Shown here: positions 52,672-60,533 of the stretch, one piece after another
Position numbering within the stretch: position 1 is the stretch's first letter
Layout: each line of letters begins with the position of its first letter
Source: Acidobacteriaceae bacterium
GTDB taxonomy: Bacteria; Acidobacteriota; Terriglobia; Terriglobales; Acidobacteriaceae
Length of the DNA stretch: 64,000 nt
NCBI GenBank assembly: GCA_031296355.1
Contig: JARLFX010000388.1
Span: forward strand, 150,545-214,544
Reading direction: 5' to 3'
Notes under the pieces: generated by a model
Told to the model about the DNA's origin: nothing
What the model saw: the letters and a program-made list of their open reading frames with translations, nothing else
Databases searched by the model: none
Program-made: the position numbers and the translations under genes

Positions 52672-53178
52672 TCACTGTCCTTCGTCCGCCGACGGCCCAT
52701 ACACTCCCGGCAGCTTGCCGCCCAGCAGGCGGATATAGACGCCAAGCTGCGCGCGATGATGCACCAGGTGGTTGAGCACCATGCTGCGCAGAACGCCGTA
52801 GCGCGGCTCTTCAACCACCACCTGCCCATTCCAGACGAACTGCCACTTCTGGTCCCACTTCTCCGGAGTCACTCGCTCCAGAGCCGTGCGCGTCGCGACC
52901 AGCCCCTTGTCGAAGCGCTCCAGTACCTGGGCGCGCGTGGTGGGACGAAACGGCTCCCACTTATTGTCGGGTCCGAACTCAAGCTTGTCCAAGGTCAGTG
53001 CGGAGACAGCCCACTGGCCCGGCATGTCGGCGATGTGCCCGGCCAGCGCACCCAGCGGCATCGATTTCTCGCTCGGTTTCCAGCCATAGTCGGCGTTGTC
53101 CGGGATGGCTTCGAGGATCTTGCGCGTCGCGGCGGTCTCGCGGTCGAATTCCGCAAGCAGTTCATGTTGAATATCCAT
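52672..53178 (-). CDS. DinB-family protein
   Basis: 168 residues from ATG 53178 with GGAGG upstream. The four-helix DinB fold has its metal-binding His in GHIADMPGQW and in NHLVHHRAQLGVYIRLLGG. Relatives are thiol-dependent or damage-inducible proteins; the reaction is unknown here. A hairpin covers its start codon. Confidence 0.85.
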   Translation of the reverse strand: MDIQHELLAEFDRETAATRKILEAIPDNADYGWKPSEKSMPLGALAGHIADMPGQWAVSALTLDKLEFGPDNKWEPFRPTTRAQVLERFDKGLVATRTALERVTPEKWDQKWQFVWNGQVVVEEPRYGVLRSMVLNHLVHHRAQLGVYIRLLGGKLPGVYGPSADEGQ

Positions 53179-53209
53179 GCTGGCAACCTCCGAGTTGCGG
53201 AGCCAGCAT
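53176..53209 (-). promoter_or_regulatory. Hairpin enclosing the start codon of the DinB-like gene
   Basis: On the minus strand ATGCTGGC (53209-53202) pairs with GCCAGCAT (53184-53177), whose end includes the AUG start (53178-53176). An inner stem TCCG/CGGA covers part of the GGAGG ribosome-binding site. Position suggests translational control. Confidence 0.45.
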
Positions 53210-53288
53210 ACACTAAAAAGGCGAAGATAAGGCGACAATTTGTTCGATGAGTGCGCGGTCCACGCAGTTGACGGAGCCGAGGGTGCTT

Positions 53289-54032
53289 TCAGTTCTCCGA
53301 AACATGGGCGGAGCTGTCTGGAACAACCTGGTAGACGCCGTAGTCGATGGTGAAGATGGCGATGCCGCCGATGCGAACCTTGGTTTCGCTGCGCATCCGC
53401 TTCGGCAGCCAGAAATCGCCGGTCTTGGCGCTGGTGGAATGGATGCGTGGGCGCGAGAGCCAAAAGGACGGATTCTTCGCCGGTTCAACTTCGATCTTCA
53501 TGACGGCAAAGTCCGCCGCATCCACCCAGACCTTGCCGCGATAGAGAAACTTGCTCTCCTTGAGCGGAGTTGCATCCAGAATGTACGCCGCATGGCCGTC
53601 GAAGCTCTCCGTGCCTTCCAACTGGAACCTGTAGTTGGCCGGCGTAAGCGCGGTGGCGCCCTTGTCCTGGGCGGCTTCCCTCTCGCTCTCGATTGCCCGC
53701 CTGAGAACCTTGTCGCACAGGAGCTTCGAGCCGCTCTGCGAGACGATGCGGAGATTCTTTCCCGAGGCCGCGTCGAAGTTGGTCTCGACCTCCATCTCCG
53801 CGGCAATGTCCTTGCCATAGCCGCGATACTCGGCGTGGTAGTGGCGCACTGCGTGGTAGCTCTGCAGCCGCTCCTTCTGGCGTCGATCGTGGAGCTGCAT
53901 CTTTTCGAGGATTTGTGCGAGGGAGAGCGTGGGCGGAGCCGGCGTCTGCGCGGAAGCGTGCAGCGCGAGCGCCGCCATCAGCAGGAGAAACATCGCACCA
54001 CGACAAACGCCGCTGCAGGAACGCAAGGACAT
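53289..54032 (-). CDS. Secreted protein resembling outer-membrane lipoprotein-sorting proteins
   Basis: 247 residues with a signal peptide ending at ALHASA. The following domain has beta-strand-rich repeats (HYHAEYRGYG, RFQLEGTESFDGHAAYILDATP, KVWVDAADFAVMKIEVEP) like the LolA-like/DUF4292 superfamily. No lipobox. Likely periplasmic; function unknown. Confidence 0.65.
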   Translation of the reverse strand: MSLRSCSGVCRGAMFLLLMAALALHASAQTPAPPTLSLAQILEKMQLHDRRQKERLQSYHAVRHYHAEYRGYGKDIAAEMEVETNFDAASGKNLRIVSQSGSKLLCDKVLRRAIESEREAAQDKGATALTPANYRFQLEGTESFDGHAAYILDATPLKESKFLYRGKVWVDAADFAVMKIEVEPAKNPSFWLSRPRIHSTSAKTGDFWLPKRMRSETKVRIGGIAIFTIDYGVYQVVPDSSAHVSEN

Positions 54033-54084
54033 ACGTTCATCGTATCGCTACGCGGGCAAACGCGGTGCGCACTCGGCCTTCGCG

Positions 54085-55446
54085 CTATTCGGACGACACC
54101 TTCCGCCTCGCAAGGAACCGCTCCATGAACTTGGTATCGAAGTTGCCGGCGCGGAAGTCCTCGTCCTGAAAGATCTCCTGGTGCAGCGGGATCGAGGTCT
54201 CGATGCCCTGCACGATGAACTGCGATAGGGCGCGCTCCATGCGGGCGATGGCTTCGGCGCGGTCGTGGCCGTGCACCACCAGCTTGGCGATCAGCGAGTC
54301 GTAGTACGGCGGAACCACGGCCTCCGAGTAGAGCGCCGTGTCCACGCGCACACCATTGCCGCCGGGAACGTTGAAGGCGGTGATGTTGCCCGGCGAGGGC
54401 GTGAACTTGATGGGATTCTCCGCGTTGATGCGGCACTCGATGGCGTGGCCGTTGAGCTCGATCTTGGCCGGCAGAATGTCGGAGAGCTTTTCGCCCGCCG
54501 CGATGCGCAACTGCGCCTTGACGAGGTCCACGCCGGTGATGAACTCGGTGATCGGATGCTCCACCTGGATGCGCGTGTTCATCTCGATGAAGTAGAGCTT
54601 GCGGTCCTCGTCCATCAGGAACTCGATGGTTCCCGCGTTCTGATAGCCGATCTCGGAGAGGCAGCGCTCCAGCGTCTGGCCGATCTCCTTGCGCATGGCG
54701 GGCGTCACCTGCAGCGACGGCGCTTCTTCAATCAGCTTCTGGTGGCGGCGCTGGATGGAGCACTCGCGCTCGAACAGCGTGGTCACGTTGCCGTGCTCGT
54801 CGGCCAGAATCTGGAACTCGATATGGCGCGGCTGCTCGATGAACTTCTCCATGTAGAGCTCGCCATTGCCGAAGGCGTTGGCGGCCTCGCTGGAAGCGGC
54901 GTGATACAGGTTGGGCAGCTCCGCGTCGTTGCGCACAATGCGCATGCCGCGCCCTCCGCCGCCCGCCTTGGCCTTCACGATGACCGGGTAGCCGATCTTC
55001 TTGGCCACGGCCAACGCTTCCTCGGCGCTCGCCAGCACGCCGTCCGAGCCGGGCAGAATCGGCACCTTGGCCCGCTTCATCGCCTGGCGCGCCTTTTCCT
55101 TTTCGCCCATCAGCCGCGTCACCTCCGGCGGCGGTCCGATGAACTTGATGTTCGAAGCGCGGCACACCTCGGCGAAGTTGGCGTTCTCGCTCAGCAGGCC
55201 GTAGCCGGGATGGATGGCGTCGACGTTGGCGATCTCGGCCGCGGCGATCACCGCCGGCACATTCAGGTAACTGTCGGTGGGCCGGGGCGGGCCAATGCAG
55301 ATGGCCTCGTCGGCAAAGCGGACGTGCAGCGAGTTGCGGTCGGCCTCGCTATAGATGGCGACCGTGCGAATGCCGAGCTCACGGCAGGCGTTGATGACAC
55401 GCAGCGCGATTTCGCCGCGATTGGCTACCAGAACCTTACGAAACAT
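54085..55446 (-). CDS. accC: Acetyl-CoA carboxylase biotin carboxylase subunit
   Basis: 453 residues. ATP-grasp features: [12 protein letters not shown] glycine loop, [14 protein letters not shown] catalytic region, and N-terminal [14 protein letters not shown]. It carboxylates the biotin on AccB using ATP and bicarbonate, the first step of fatty-acid synthesis. accB lies 83 bases upstream in the same operon. Length is standard. Confidence 0.96.
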   Translation of the reverse strand: MFRKVLVANRGEIALRVINACRELGIRTVAIYSEADRNSLHVRFADEAICIGPPRPTDSYLNVPAVIAAAEIANVDAIHPGYGLLSENANFAEVCRASNIKFIGPPPEVTRLMGEKEKARQAMKRAKVPILPGSDGVLASAEEALAVAKKIGYPVIVKAKAGGGGRGMRIVRNDAELPNLYHAASSEAANAFGNGELYMEKFIEQPRHIEFQILADEHGNVTTLFERECSIQRRHQKLIEEAPSLQVTPAMRKEIGQTLERCLSEIGYQNAGTIEFLMDEDRKLYFIEMNTRIQVEHPITEFITGVDLVKAQLRIAAGEKLSDILPAKIELNGHAIECRINAENPIKFTPSPGNITAFNVPGGNGVRVDTALYSEAVVPPYYDSLIAKLVVHGHDRAEAIARMERALSQFIVQGIETSIPLHQEIFQDEDFRAGNFDTKFMERFLARRKVSSE

Positions 55447-55529
55447 GCATACCCTTCAAAGCGGTGCTAGCACGAAAGCAGGGCTAGCGGAGTTAGCGCG
55501 CCGTACTGCGGTGCGGCCTTCCCTAGCCC

Positions 55530-56012
55530 TTAGCTGACGCGGATAGAAAACAGCGGCTGACCGTACTCGATGGGCTGGCCGTTGGCGACCAGGCACTTGA
55601 CGATTTCGCCCGTGGCGTCGGCCTCGATCTCGTTCATCAGCTTCATGGCTTCGACAATGCAGATGACCTGACCCTTTTCCACGTGGTCGCCGGGAGCCAC
55701 AAAGGCCGAGGAGCCGGGCGAGGGCGAGCCGTAAAAGGTGCCCACGATGGGCGACTTGACGATGTGCAGGCCTTCGTCGGCTGGCGCGGCGGCCGGAGCG
55801 GCCGCGGGAGCCACGGCGGGCGCGGCTGGAGCAGCGGCAGGCACCGCCGCGAGGGCGCGAGCCAAGTCCGTGAGGCGCGCCGAAGCCGCCTCGGGCTGCG
55901 TGAACTTGAGCCGGATCTTGAGGTCGCCACGGTCGAGATCGAACTCGGCAACCTGATAGCTCTTGAGAAACTCGATCAGCTCTTTGAGATCCTGAATGTC
56001 TTGAGGTTTCAT
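55530..56012 (-). CDS. accB: Biotin carboxyl carrier protein
   Basis: 160 residues. The C-terminal biotinyl domain has the target Lys in VEAMKLMNE, preceded by an Ala/Pro-rich linker of about 40 residues and an N-terminal helical part (MKPQDIQDLKELIEFLKS). Partner of AccC. It is 33 bases downstream of the peptidase gene. Confidence 0.95.
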   Translation of the reverse strand: MKPQDIQDLKELIEFLKSYQVAEFDLDRGDLKIRLKFTQPEAASARLTDLARALAAVPAAAPAAPAVAPAAAPAAAPADEGLHIVKSPIVGTFYGSPSPGSSAFVAPGDHVEKGQVICIVEAMKLMNEIEADATGEIVKCLVANGQPIEYGQPLFSIRVS

Positions 56013-56045
56013 CCGTTCCTTTTATCACCGCTCTGCGGCGGGTGC

Positions 56046-57137
56046 TTACAGCTCGATCAGTGCCTTGGGGGCGGGAGTCAACACCTCTCCGCCGGTTTTG
56101 GTGACCACCACCATATCCTCAATGCGCAGGCCAAAACGGCCTGGCAGGTAAACGCCCGGCTCGATGGTAATGACCATGCCGGGTGCCAGCCGCGTGGTTT
56201 GGCCGGCGCCGATGCGGGGAGACTCGTGAATTTCGAGGCCCACGCCGTGGCCGGTGGAGTGCGTAAACCACTCCGCCAAACCGGCGCGCCGCAGAACACC
56301 GCGAGCGGCCTCATCCACGTCGCCCGTACGGACGCCGGCGGCTACGGCCGCGACCGCCTGCTCCTGCGCTTCCAGCACCGCCTGGTAGGCGCCGCGCTCC
56401 TGCGCGGAGGGTTTTCCCAGGCAAACCGTGCGGGTCATGTCGGAGCAGTAACCCTCACGGATTATACCGAAGTCGAGCGTTACGAATCCCCTGCGCGGCA
56501 GCCGGGCGGCGGTGGCGTGGCCGTGCGGCAGCGCCGAGCGCAGGCCGGAAGCGACGATGGTTTCAAACGACATGCCCTCTGCGCCCAGACGGCGCGCCTG
56601 GAACTCCAACTCGGCGGCAACTTCATATTCATGAAGACCGGGGCGCAGAAAGCTCAACATGTGCTCGAAGAGGCGGCATCCGGTGAGCGCGGCCTCGCGG
56701 ACGATCTCCAGTTCGTCGTCGTCCTTGACGAGGCGCAGCGGCTCGACGATGGGCGCCGGGAGAGGCACCAGGAAGTTGCGGCGCAGCGAGGCTGGAAGCG
56801 CATCGCGCCAGCGGCTCAGGTCGGCCACGGTGGTCTGCGCCGGGTCGAAGCCGGCACTGGAGACCCCGGGCTGCGCGGCCAGCCATTGCAACGCACTGAC
56901 GGAGAGCGAAGCGGCGACGATCTGCACCTTGGCGGCGGAAACCTCTTCGGCGGCCTGCGCGGTGTAGCGGCCATCGGTGAACAGAAGCGCGGCCCGCTTG
57001 GTGATGGCGAGAGCGGCGTTGGAGCCGGTGAATCCACAGAGATAGCGGACGTCGGGGAGATGTGTGGCAAGCAGGCCGGAGAGCCCGGCACGGGTAAGAC
57101 GGCGGCGCAACTGGCCGATACGGCGTGAATGGTCCAT
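56046..57137 (-). CDS. pepQ: Xaa-Pro dipeptidase/aminopeptidase (M24B)
   Basis: 363 residues. C-terminal pita-bread fold with metal ligands in LDFGIIREGYCSDMTRT, STGHGVGLEIHE, ITIEPGVY and RIEDMVVV. N-terminal creatinase-like domain (residues 1-130). It cleaves X-Pro bonds of small peptides. Upstream of accB-accC, a frequent arrangement in many bacteria. Confidence 0.92.
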   Translation of the reverse strand: MDHSRRIGQLRRRLTRAGLSGLLATHLPDVRYLCGFTGSNAALAITKRAALLFTDGRYTAQAAEEVSAAKVQIVAASLSVSALQWLAAQPGVSSAGFDPAQTTVADLSRWRDALPASLRRNFLVPLPAPIVEPLRLVKDDDELEIVREAALTGCRLFEHMLSFLRPGLHEYEVAAELEFQARRLGAEGMSFETIVASGLRSALPHGHATAARLPRRGFVTLDFGIIREGYCSDMTRTVCLGKPSAQERGAYQAVLEAQEQAVAAVAAGVRTGDVDEAARGVLRRAGLAEWFTHSTGHGVGLEIHESPRIGAGQTTRLAPGMVITIEPGVYLPGRFGLRIEDMVVVTKTGGEVLTPAPKALIEL

Positions 57138-57181
57138 CGAAAAGATGGTATATCACGGACGGGCTTGGACGGTGCTGGCCT

Positions 57182-57598
57182 TCAGAACTCCGTTGCCCAC
57201 GACTCGAGCCCACGCAGTCCCTCCGCGTGGCGGAAGGCCGCGTCGTTCGATACCAGAATGGCTCCAACGGCAATGGAGTGGGCCGCGATCTGCGTGTCGA
57301 GCGGACCAAGCGGCCTGCCCAGTGCTTCCTGCCGCGCGCGCAATGCGCCGTAGGTCGCGGCGGCTTCGCGGTCCCAAGGCAACACGCGGATGCGTTCCAG
57401 AAATGCGCGCAAAGCCGCGCGGCGCCGATCGTTGGCACCGATCCGCTCCAGGCCATACCAGAGCTCCGCTTCGGTGATCGTTGAGATGCAGGCGGCCTCG
57501 TCCGGGCCGAGTTGGATGAGGCGTGCGCGCGCGGCCGGCGAGGCACCCTTGAGAATGTAGCTGACTGTGTTGGTATCGAGAAGGTAAAGCCGCGTCAT
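57182..57598 (-). CDS. vapC: PIN-domain toxin VapC
   Basis: 138 residues with PIN acids in YLLDTNTVSYIL, ITEAELWYGLE, GPLDTQIAAHSI and VSNDAAFR. ATG 57598 overlaps the antitoxin stop by four bases. This is the VapC subclass that usually cuts tRNA, but the target is unknown. Confidence 0.92.
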   Translation of the reverse strand: MTRLYLLDTNTVSYILKGASPAARARLIQLGPDEAACISTITEAELWYGLERIGANDRRRAALRAFLERIRVLPWDREAAATYGALRARQEALGRPLGPLDTQIAAHSIAVGAILVSNDAAFRHAEGLRGLESWATEF

Positions 57599-57843
57599 AG
57601 CGGCTCGCGCGTTTCAGCGGTTCCCTGCCGGCGTTCGTCGAGGAAGTCAGGCGGAAACGCGGCCTCGTCCAGAGCGGCAAAAACCTCATTCCAGGTCGCG
57701 GGAACCTGCGACAGGATCAGATCGCCAGTCCGCGGATCGCGGCGCACATACACCTCGTCGGTGGAGAACCGGAACTCGGCGGGAATACGCACGGCCTGGC
57801 TTCGGCCCGTCATGAAGACTCGTGCTTTGGCTGAGGGATTCAT
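57595..57843 (-). CDS. vapB: VapB-type antitoxin (SpoVT/AbrB fold)
   Basis: 82 residues. ARVFMTGRSQAVRIPAEFRF is the swapped-hairpin AbrB fold seen in VapB; PRTGDLILSQ follows. The C-terminal tail (PPDFLDERRQG) matches VapB tails that wrap VapC. It is followed directly by vapC. Confidence 0.9.
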   Translation of the reverse strand: MNPSAKARVFMTGRSQAVRIPAEFRFSTDEVYVRRDPRTGDLILSQVPATWNEVFAALDEAAFPPDFLDERRQGTAETREPL

Positions 57844-57905
57844 CGTCGGTCACCGTGCTGCATATCATGATACATAGCACGACCGAAGTCAAATTCTAGC
57901 ACGCG

Positions 57906-58175
57906 CTAAATCGCCGGTTTTACCGGCTTTTTCTCGTTGGGATCGATGGCGGTTTCGGCGGACTGGATCTCGGACTGGCGGTCCATCCACTCGTCGAGGC
58001 GGGAGCGCTTGAAACGCCAGCGGTTGCCCAGCTTGAAGGCGGGTACGAAGCCCTCGGAGGCGTATTTATAGAGGGTATCGGGCGAGATACCCAGATAATC
58101 CGAGGCTTGGCGAATGTCCATCACCTCGCGGATCTCGGGAACGAGCAGGTTGGAGCGGGCCGCGGCGTTGCGCAT
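57906..58175 (-). CDS. Excisionase-like helix-turn-helix protein
   Basis: 89 residues from ATG 58175 with AGGAGGGGG upstream. The MerR/Xis-type motif MDIRQASDYLGISPDTLYKYASEG and GNRWRFKRSRLDEWM define a small DNA-binding protein. No integrase is adjacent. It may be a transcriptional regulator rather than a true excisionase. Confidence 0.85.
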   Translation of the reverse strand: MRNAAARSNLLVPEIREVMDIRQASDYLGISPDTLYKYASEGFVPAFKLGNRWRFKRSRLDEWMDRQSEIQSAETAIDPNEKKPVKPAI

Positions 58176-58460
58176 GATATCCCCCTCCTGCAAGGCAATC
58201 AAAGCCTACAGGCGAAATTCCGGCTCGGCGGCCGGTACTTGTGTATATAGCGCGGTTTCAGCGGCGACTTCAAGGTTTTTCCGGAAGTTGAAGGAGAATC
58301 ATGGGTTTTTCCGTAACGTGACAAAGGGAATATTTCCAAAGCAGTACGCAGCGGGTTGGGGAGCGCGGTGGACTGCCCCCAACCGGCTGGGCTGTTGGAT
58401 CGGATGGTGCGGCACAGTAAGGCGGGAAGCGTGCGGAGTGCATCTCAACGGGAAGAGGTG

Positions 58461-58688
58461 ATGCCGATGAAAGCTGCCGTGGTTACCGGAATTGTCCTGA
58501 TTGTGCTGGGAATCGTCGGCTTTGCAGCCGGTGGAATCAGCTTTACGCACCAGAAAAAGGATGTGGATGTGGGCCCGCTGCAACTCTCACACAAGGAGAC
58601 GAACACGTTGCCGATCTCGCCGATTCTGAGCACCGTTTCCCTGCTCGCGGGTGTGGGTCTGGTGGTGGTGGGCGCGCGGGGAAAGTGA
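58461..58688 (+). CDS. Small two-helix membrane protein
   Basis: 75 residues with two hydrophobic segments (AAVVTGIVLIVLGIVGFAAG and PILSTVSLLAGVGLVVVGA) around a short charged loop (HQKKDVDVGPLQL). The pattern is common in Acidobacteriota genomes (DUF3185-like). GGAAGAGG precedes ATG 58461. Function unknown. Confidence 0.75.
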   Translation: MPMKAAVVTGIVLIVLGIVGFAAGGISFTHQKKDVDVGPLQLSHKETNTLPISPILSTVSLLAGVGLVVVGARGK

Positions 58689-58883
58689 CACGCGGAATTC
58701 ACAGGCCGAACACACGGCCATCCTCCAGACTGCGATAGGATCAAAGGACTTACCGTCGCAGCGATGGTATCGCTTCGTTTCGACGGTCGGTGCGCAGTCG
58801 CGATACCGCAAAGCATAGGGCGTGCTCTTCCCCAAAGACCGCACGCCGGCCGGTCAATCTACCCGTGTCCGGAGGTCAACTCA

Positions 58884-58994
58884 ATGCTTCATCACACGCG
58901 CCGCACCGTCGTTGCGACGGGCGCGGCCACCGCAGTTGGCGGCATAGTGGCCCCGGCCCTGCCACCGATTTCCGCGTCCACAGATAACTCCTAA
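58884..58994 (+). pseudogene. Detached Tat-type leader of the alpha/beta hydrolase
   Basis: ATG 58884 has GGAGG six to ten bases upstream. It encodes 36 residues: a twin Arg (HTRRTVVATG), a hydrophobic Ala/Val/Gly stretch and PALPPISAST, then TAA at 58992. The stop is in the same frame as the hydrolase ATG at 59022, with nine sense codons between. I infer that one nonsense change split an exported hydrolase; translation restarts downstream. Confidence 0.6.
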
Positions 58995-59021
58995 CAAACT
59001 GTTTCTACAGGAGATACAAGA

Positions 59022-59852
59022 ATGCCTACGATTACCGTGAAGGACGGAACGCAGATCTTCTACAAGGATTGGGGCCCCAAGGATGCACAGCCGATCGTGT
59101 TTCACCATGGCTGGCCGTTGAGCGCCGACGACTGGGACAACCAGATGATGTTCTTTCTGCTGCGCGGCTATCGCGTGATTGCGCATGACCGTCGCGGGCA
59201 CGGGCGCTCGACGCAAACCGACCATGGCAACGAGATGGACACCTACGCCGCAGACGTGGCCGAACTGGCGTCCGCACTCAACCTGAAGAATGCCGTGCAT
59301 GTGGGCCACTCGACGGGCGGCGGCGAGGTGGTGCACTACGTGGCGCGCGCCGAGGCCGGGCGTGTGGCCAAGGCGGTGCTGATCGGCGCGGTGCCGCCAA
59401 TCATGGTGAAGTCCGAACAGAACCCGGGCGGGCTGCCGCTGGAGGTGTTCGACGGCTTCCGCACGGCGCTCACAGCCAACCGCGCGCAGTTCTACCGCGA
59501 CGTGCCGGAGGGGCCGTTTTACGGCTTCAACCGGCCGGGAGCCAAGGTGTATCCGGGCGTGATCGACAACTGGTGGCGTCAGGGCATGATAGGCGGCGCA
59601 AAGGCCCACTACGACTGCATCAAGGCGTTCTCGGAGACGGACTTTACCGAGGATCTGAAAAAGCTGGAGGTTCCGGTGCTGATTCAGCACGGCGACGACG
59701 ACCAGATTGTGCCTATCGCCGACTCAGCGCTGCTGTCGGCCAAGCTGGTGAAGAACGCCACGTTGAAGATCTACAAGGGCTTCCCACACGGCATGGCCAC
59801 GGTGCACGCCGACGTGATCAACGCGGATTTGCTGGATTTCATCAAAGGGTAG
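59022..59852 (+). CDS. Alpha/beta hydrolase, non-haem chloroperoxidase/arylesterase type
   Basis: 276 residues from ATG 59022, with AGGAG upstream. HHGWPLS oxyanion region, nucleophile elbow GHSTGGGE, acid in HGDDDQIVP and His in FPHGM give the triad. [11 protein letters not shown] is a hallmark of cofactor-free haloperoxidase/arylesterase enzymes. As it stands it is cytoplasmic; the in-frame leader upstream suggests an exported ancestor. Confidence 0.92.
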   Translation: MPTITVKDGTQIFYKDWGPKDAQPIVFHHGWPLSADDWDNQMMFFLLRGYRVIAHDRRGHGRSTQTDHGNEMDTYAADVAELASALNLKNAVHVGHSTGGGEVVHYVARAEAGRVAKAVLIGAVPPIMVKSEQNPGGLPLEVFDGFRTALTANRAQFYRDVPEGPFYGFNRPGAKVYPGVIDNWWRQGMIGGAKAHYDCIKAFSETDFTEDLKKLEVPVLIQHGDDDQIVPIADSALLSAKLVKNATLKIYKGFPHGMATVHADVINADLLDFIKG

Positions 59853-59903
59853 CCGACAGGCTGGGGATTTGCGCCGGGGCGGAACGAACGCGCCGGCGCA
59901 AAA

Positions 59904-59919
59904 TGTTCCACGTGGAACA
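59904..59919. promoter_or_regulatory. parS-like centromere site (ParB-binding palindrome)
   Basis: TGTTCCACGTGGAACA is a perfect 16-bp palindrome that matches the chromosomal parS consensus TGTTNCACGTGNAACA in full. Flanks extend the symmetry to 24 bp (59900-59923, AAAA...TTTT). ParB spreads from such sites to segregate the chromosome; they cluster near the replication origin. Confidence 0.85.
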
Positions 59920-60146
59920 TTTTAAAAGAGTTATTTATTAATCGATTGGAGATGGCCTGCGTTCAGTATGCGCGTTTAGGGGTTAATTCACTGCAAGGAT
60001 TTGGGCGGTTTTGGAAATAAAGCGGAGGGGGTACAGGTTTTTCCTTCCCGGTGCGGGAGAATCCGCGACTGCCGGTACGACTTCCCGGCCTCCCCACACG
60101 AGCAGCGGAGTGCATGGTCGTCTCATGCTCCCCATCGTGCTGTCGT

Positions 60147-60175
60147 CACCGGTCCCCAAATGCGAAGGACCGGTG
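60147..60175. repeat. Intergenic palindrome CACCGGTCC/GGACCGGTG
   Basis: Nine-base stem (60147-60155 / 60167-60175) with an 11-base loop. One of several hairpins in this stretch; no coding content. Confidence 0.55.
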
Positions 60176-60262
60176 GTACCCTCAGCGGGTTGGAAGAAGT
60201 CATCGAGACCGTGGCCATCCGCCTGCCCGCCTCTGGTCGTGGTAAGTGTGCGGGCTTGCTTT

Positions 60263-60288
60263 CCCAGGTCTGAAAATCCAGACCTGGG
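60263..60288. repeat. Intergenic palindrome of the CCCAGGTCT type
   Basis: CCCAGGTCTG (60263-60272), loop AAAATC, CAGACCTGGG (60279-60288). A variant recurs at 60427-60448, showing this is a repeated family. Confidence 0.7.
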
Positions 60289-60343
60289 GCACCCATTTTC
60301 GTGGCTGAGCTGGAGCAGCGGGGAGAGGATCGTGCTTTCCCAC

Positions 60344-60370
60344 CCATCTCCGCAAAGAACGCGGAGATGG
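60344..60370. repeat. Intergenic palindrome CCATCTCCGC/GCGGAGATGG
   Basis: Ten-base perfect stem with loop AAAGAAC. Part of the same repeat-rich stretch. Confidence 0.6.
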
Positions 60371-60426
60371 ATGGGGCACGGAGGTTCGTGCTGGGTGAGA
60401 GGGGCGGGGTAAGATTTTTGCCTTCC

Positions 60427-60448
60427 CAGGTCTCAAAAGCGAGACCTG
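60427..60448. repeat. Second copy of the CCCAGGTCT-type palindrome
   Basis: CAGGTCTC (60427-60434), loop AAAAGC, GAGACCTG (60441-60448). Differs from the 60263 copy in the last stem base pair, with compensating change on the other arm. Confidence 0.7.
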
Positions 60449-60467
60449 AGCGCCCGGCGTGGACCTC

Positions 60468-60524
60468 GGGGGCTAAAGCCCCCTTTTTTGAAGTGTGGCC
60501 CGATGTACGGGCTGAAGCCCGTAC
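60468..60524 (-). terminator. Double hairpin downstream of purB
   Basis: Two stems lie after the purB stop: GTACGGGCT/AGCCCGTAC (60505-60524) and GGGGGCT/AGCCCCC (60468-60483), the second flanked by a run of six T on the plus strand. They probably end purB transcription, and they also look like members of the acidobacterial intergenic repeat family. Confidence 0.55.
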
Positions 60525-60533
60525 CCTTCCAAT

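Larger units (their letters stand above)
59853..60533. other. Intergenic stretch with parS-like site and palindromes
   Basis: 681 bases between the hydrolase and purB. It holds a parS-like palindrome (59904-59919), an AT-rich segment after it (about 59920-60020), and at least six hairpins between 60147 and 60524. I see no gene with coding features here. Confidence 0.7.
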
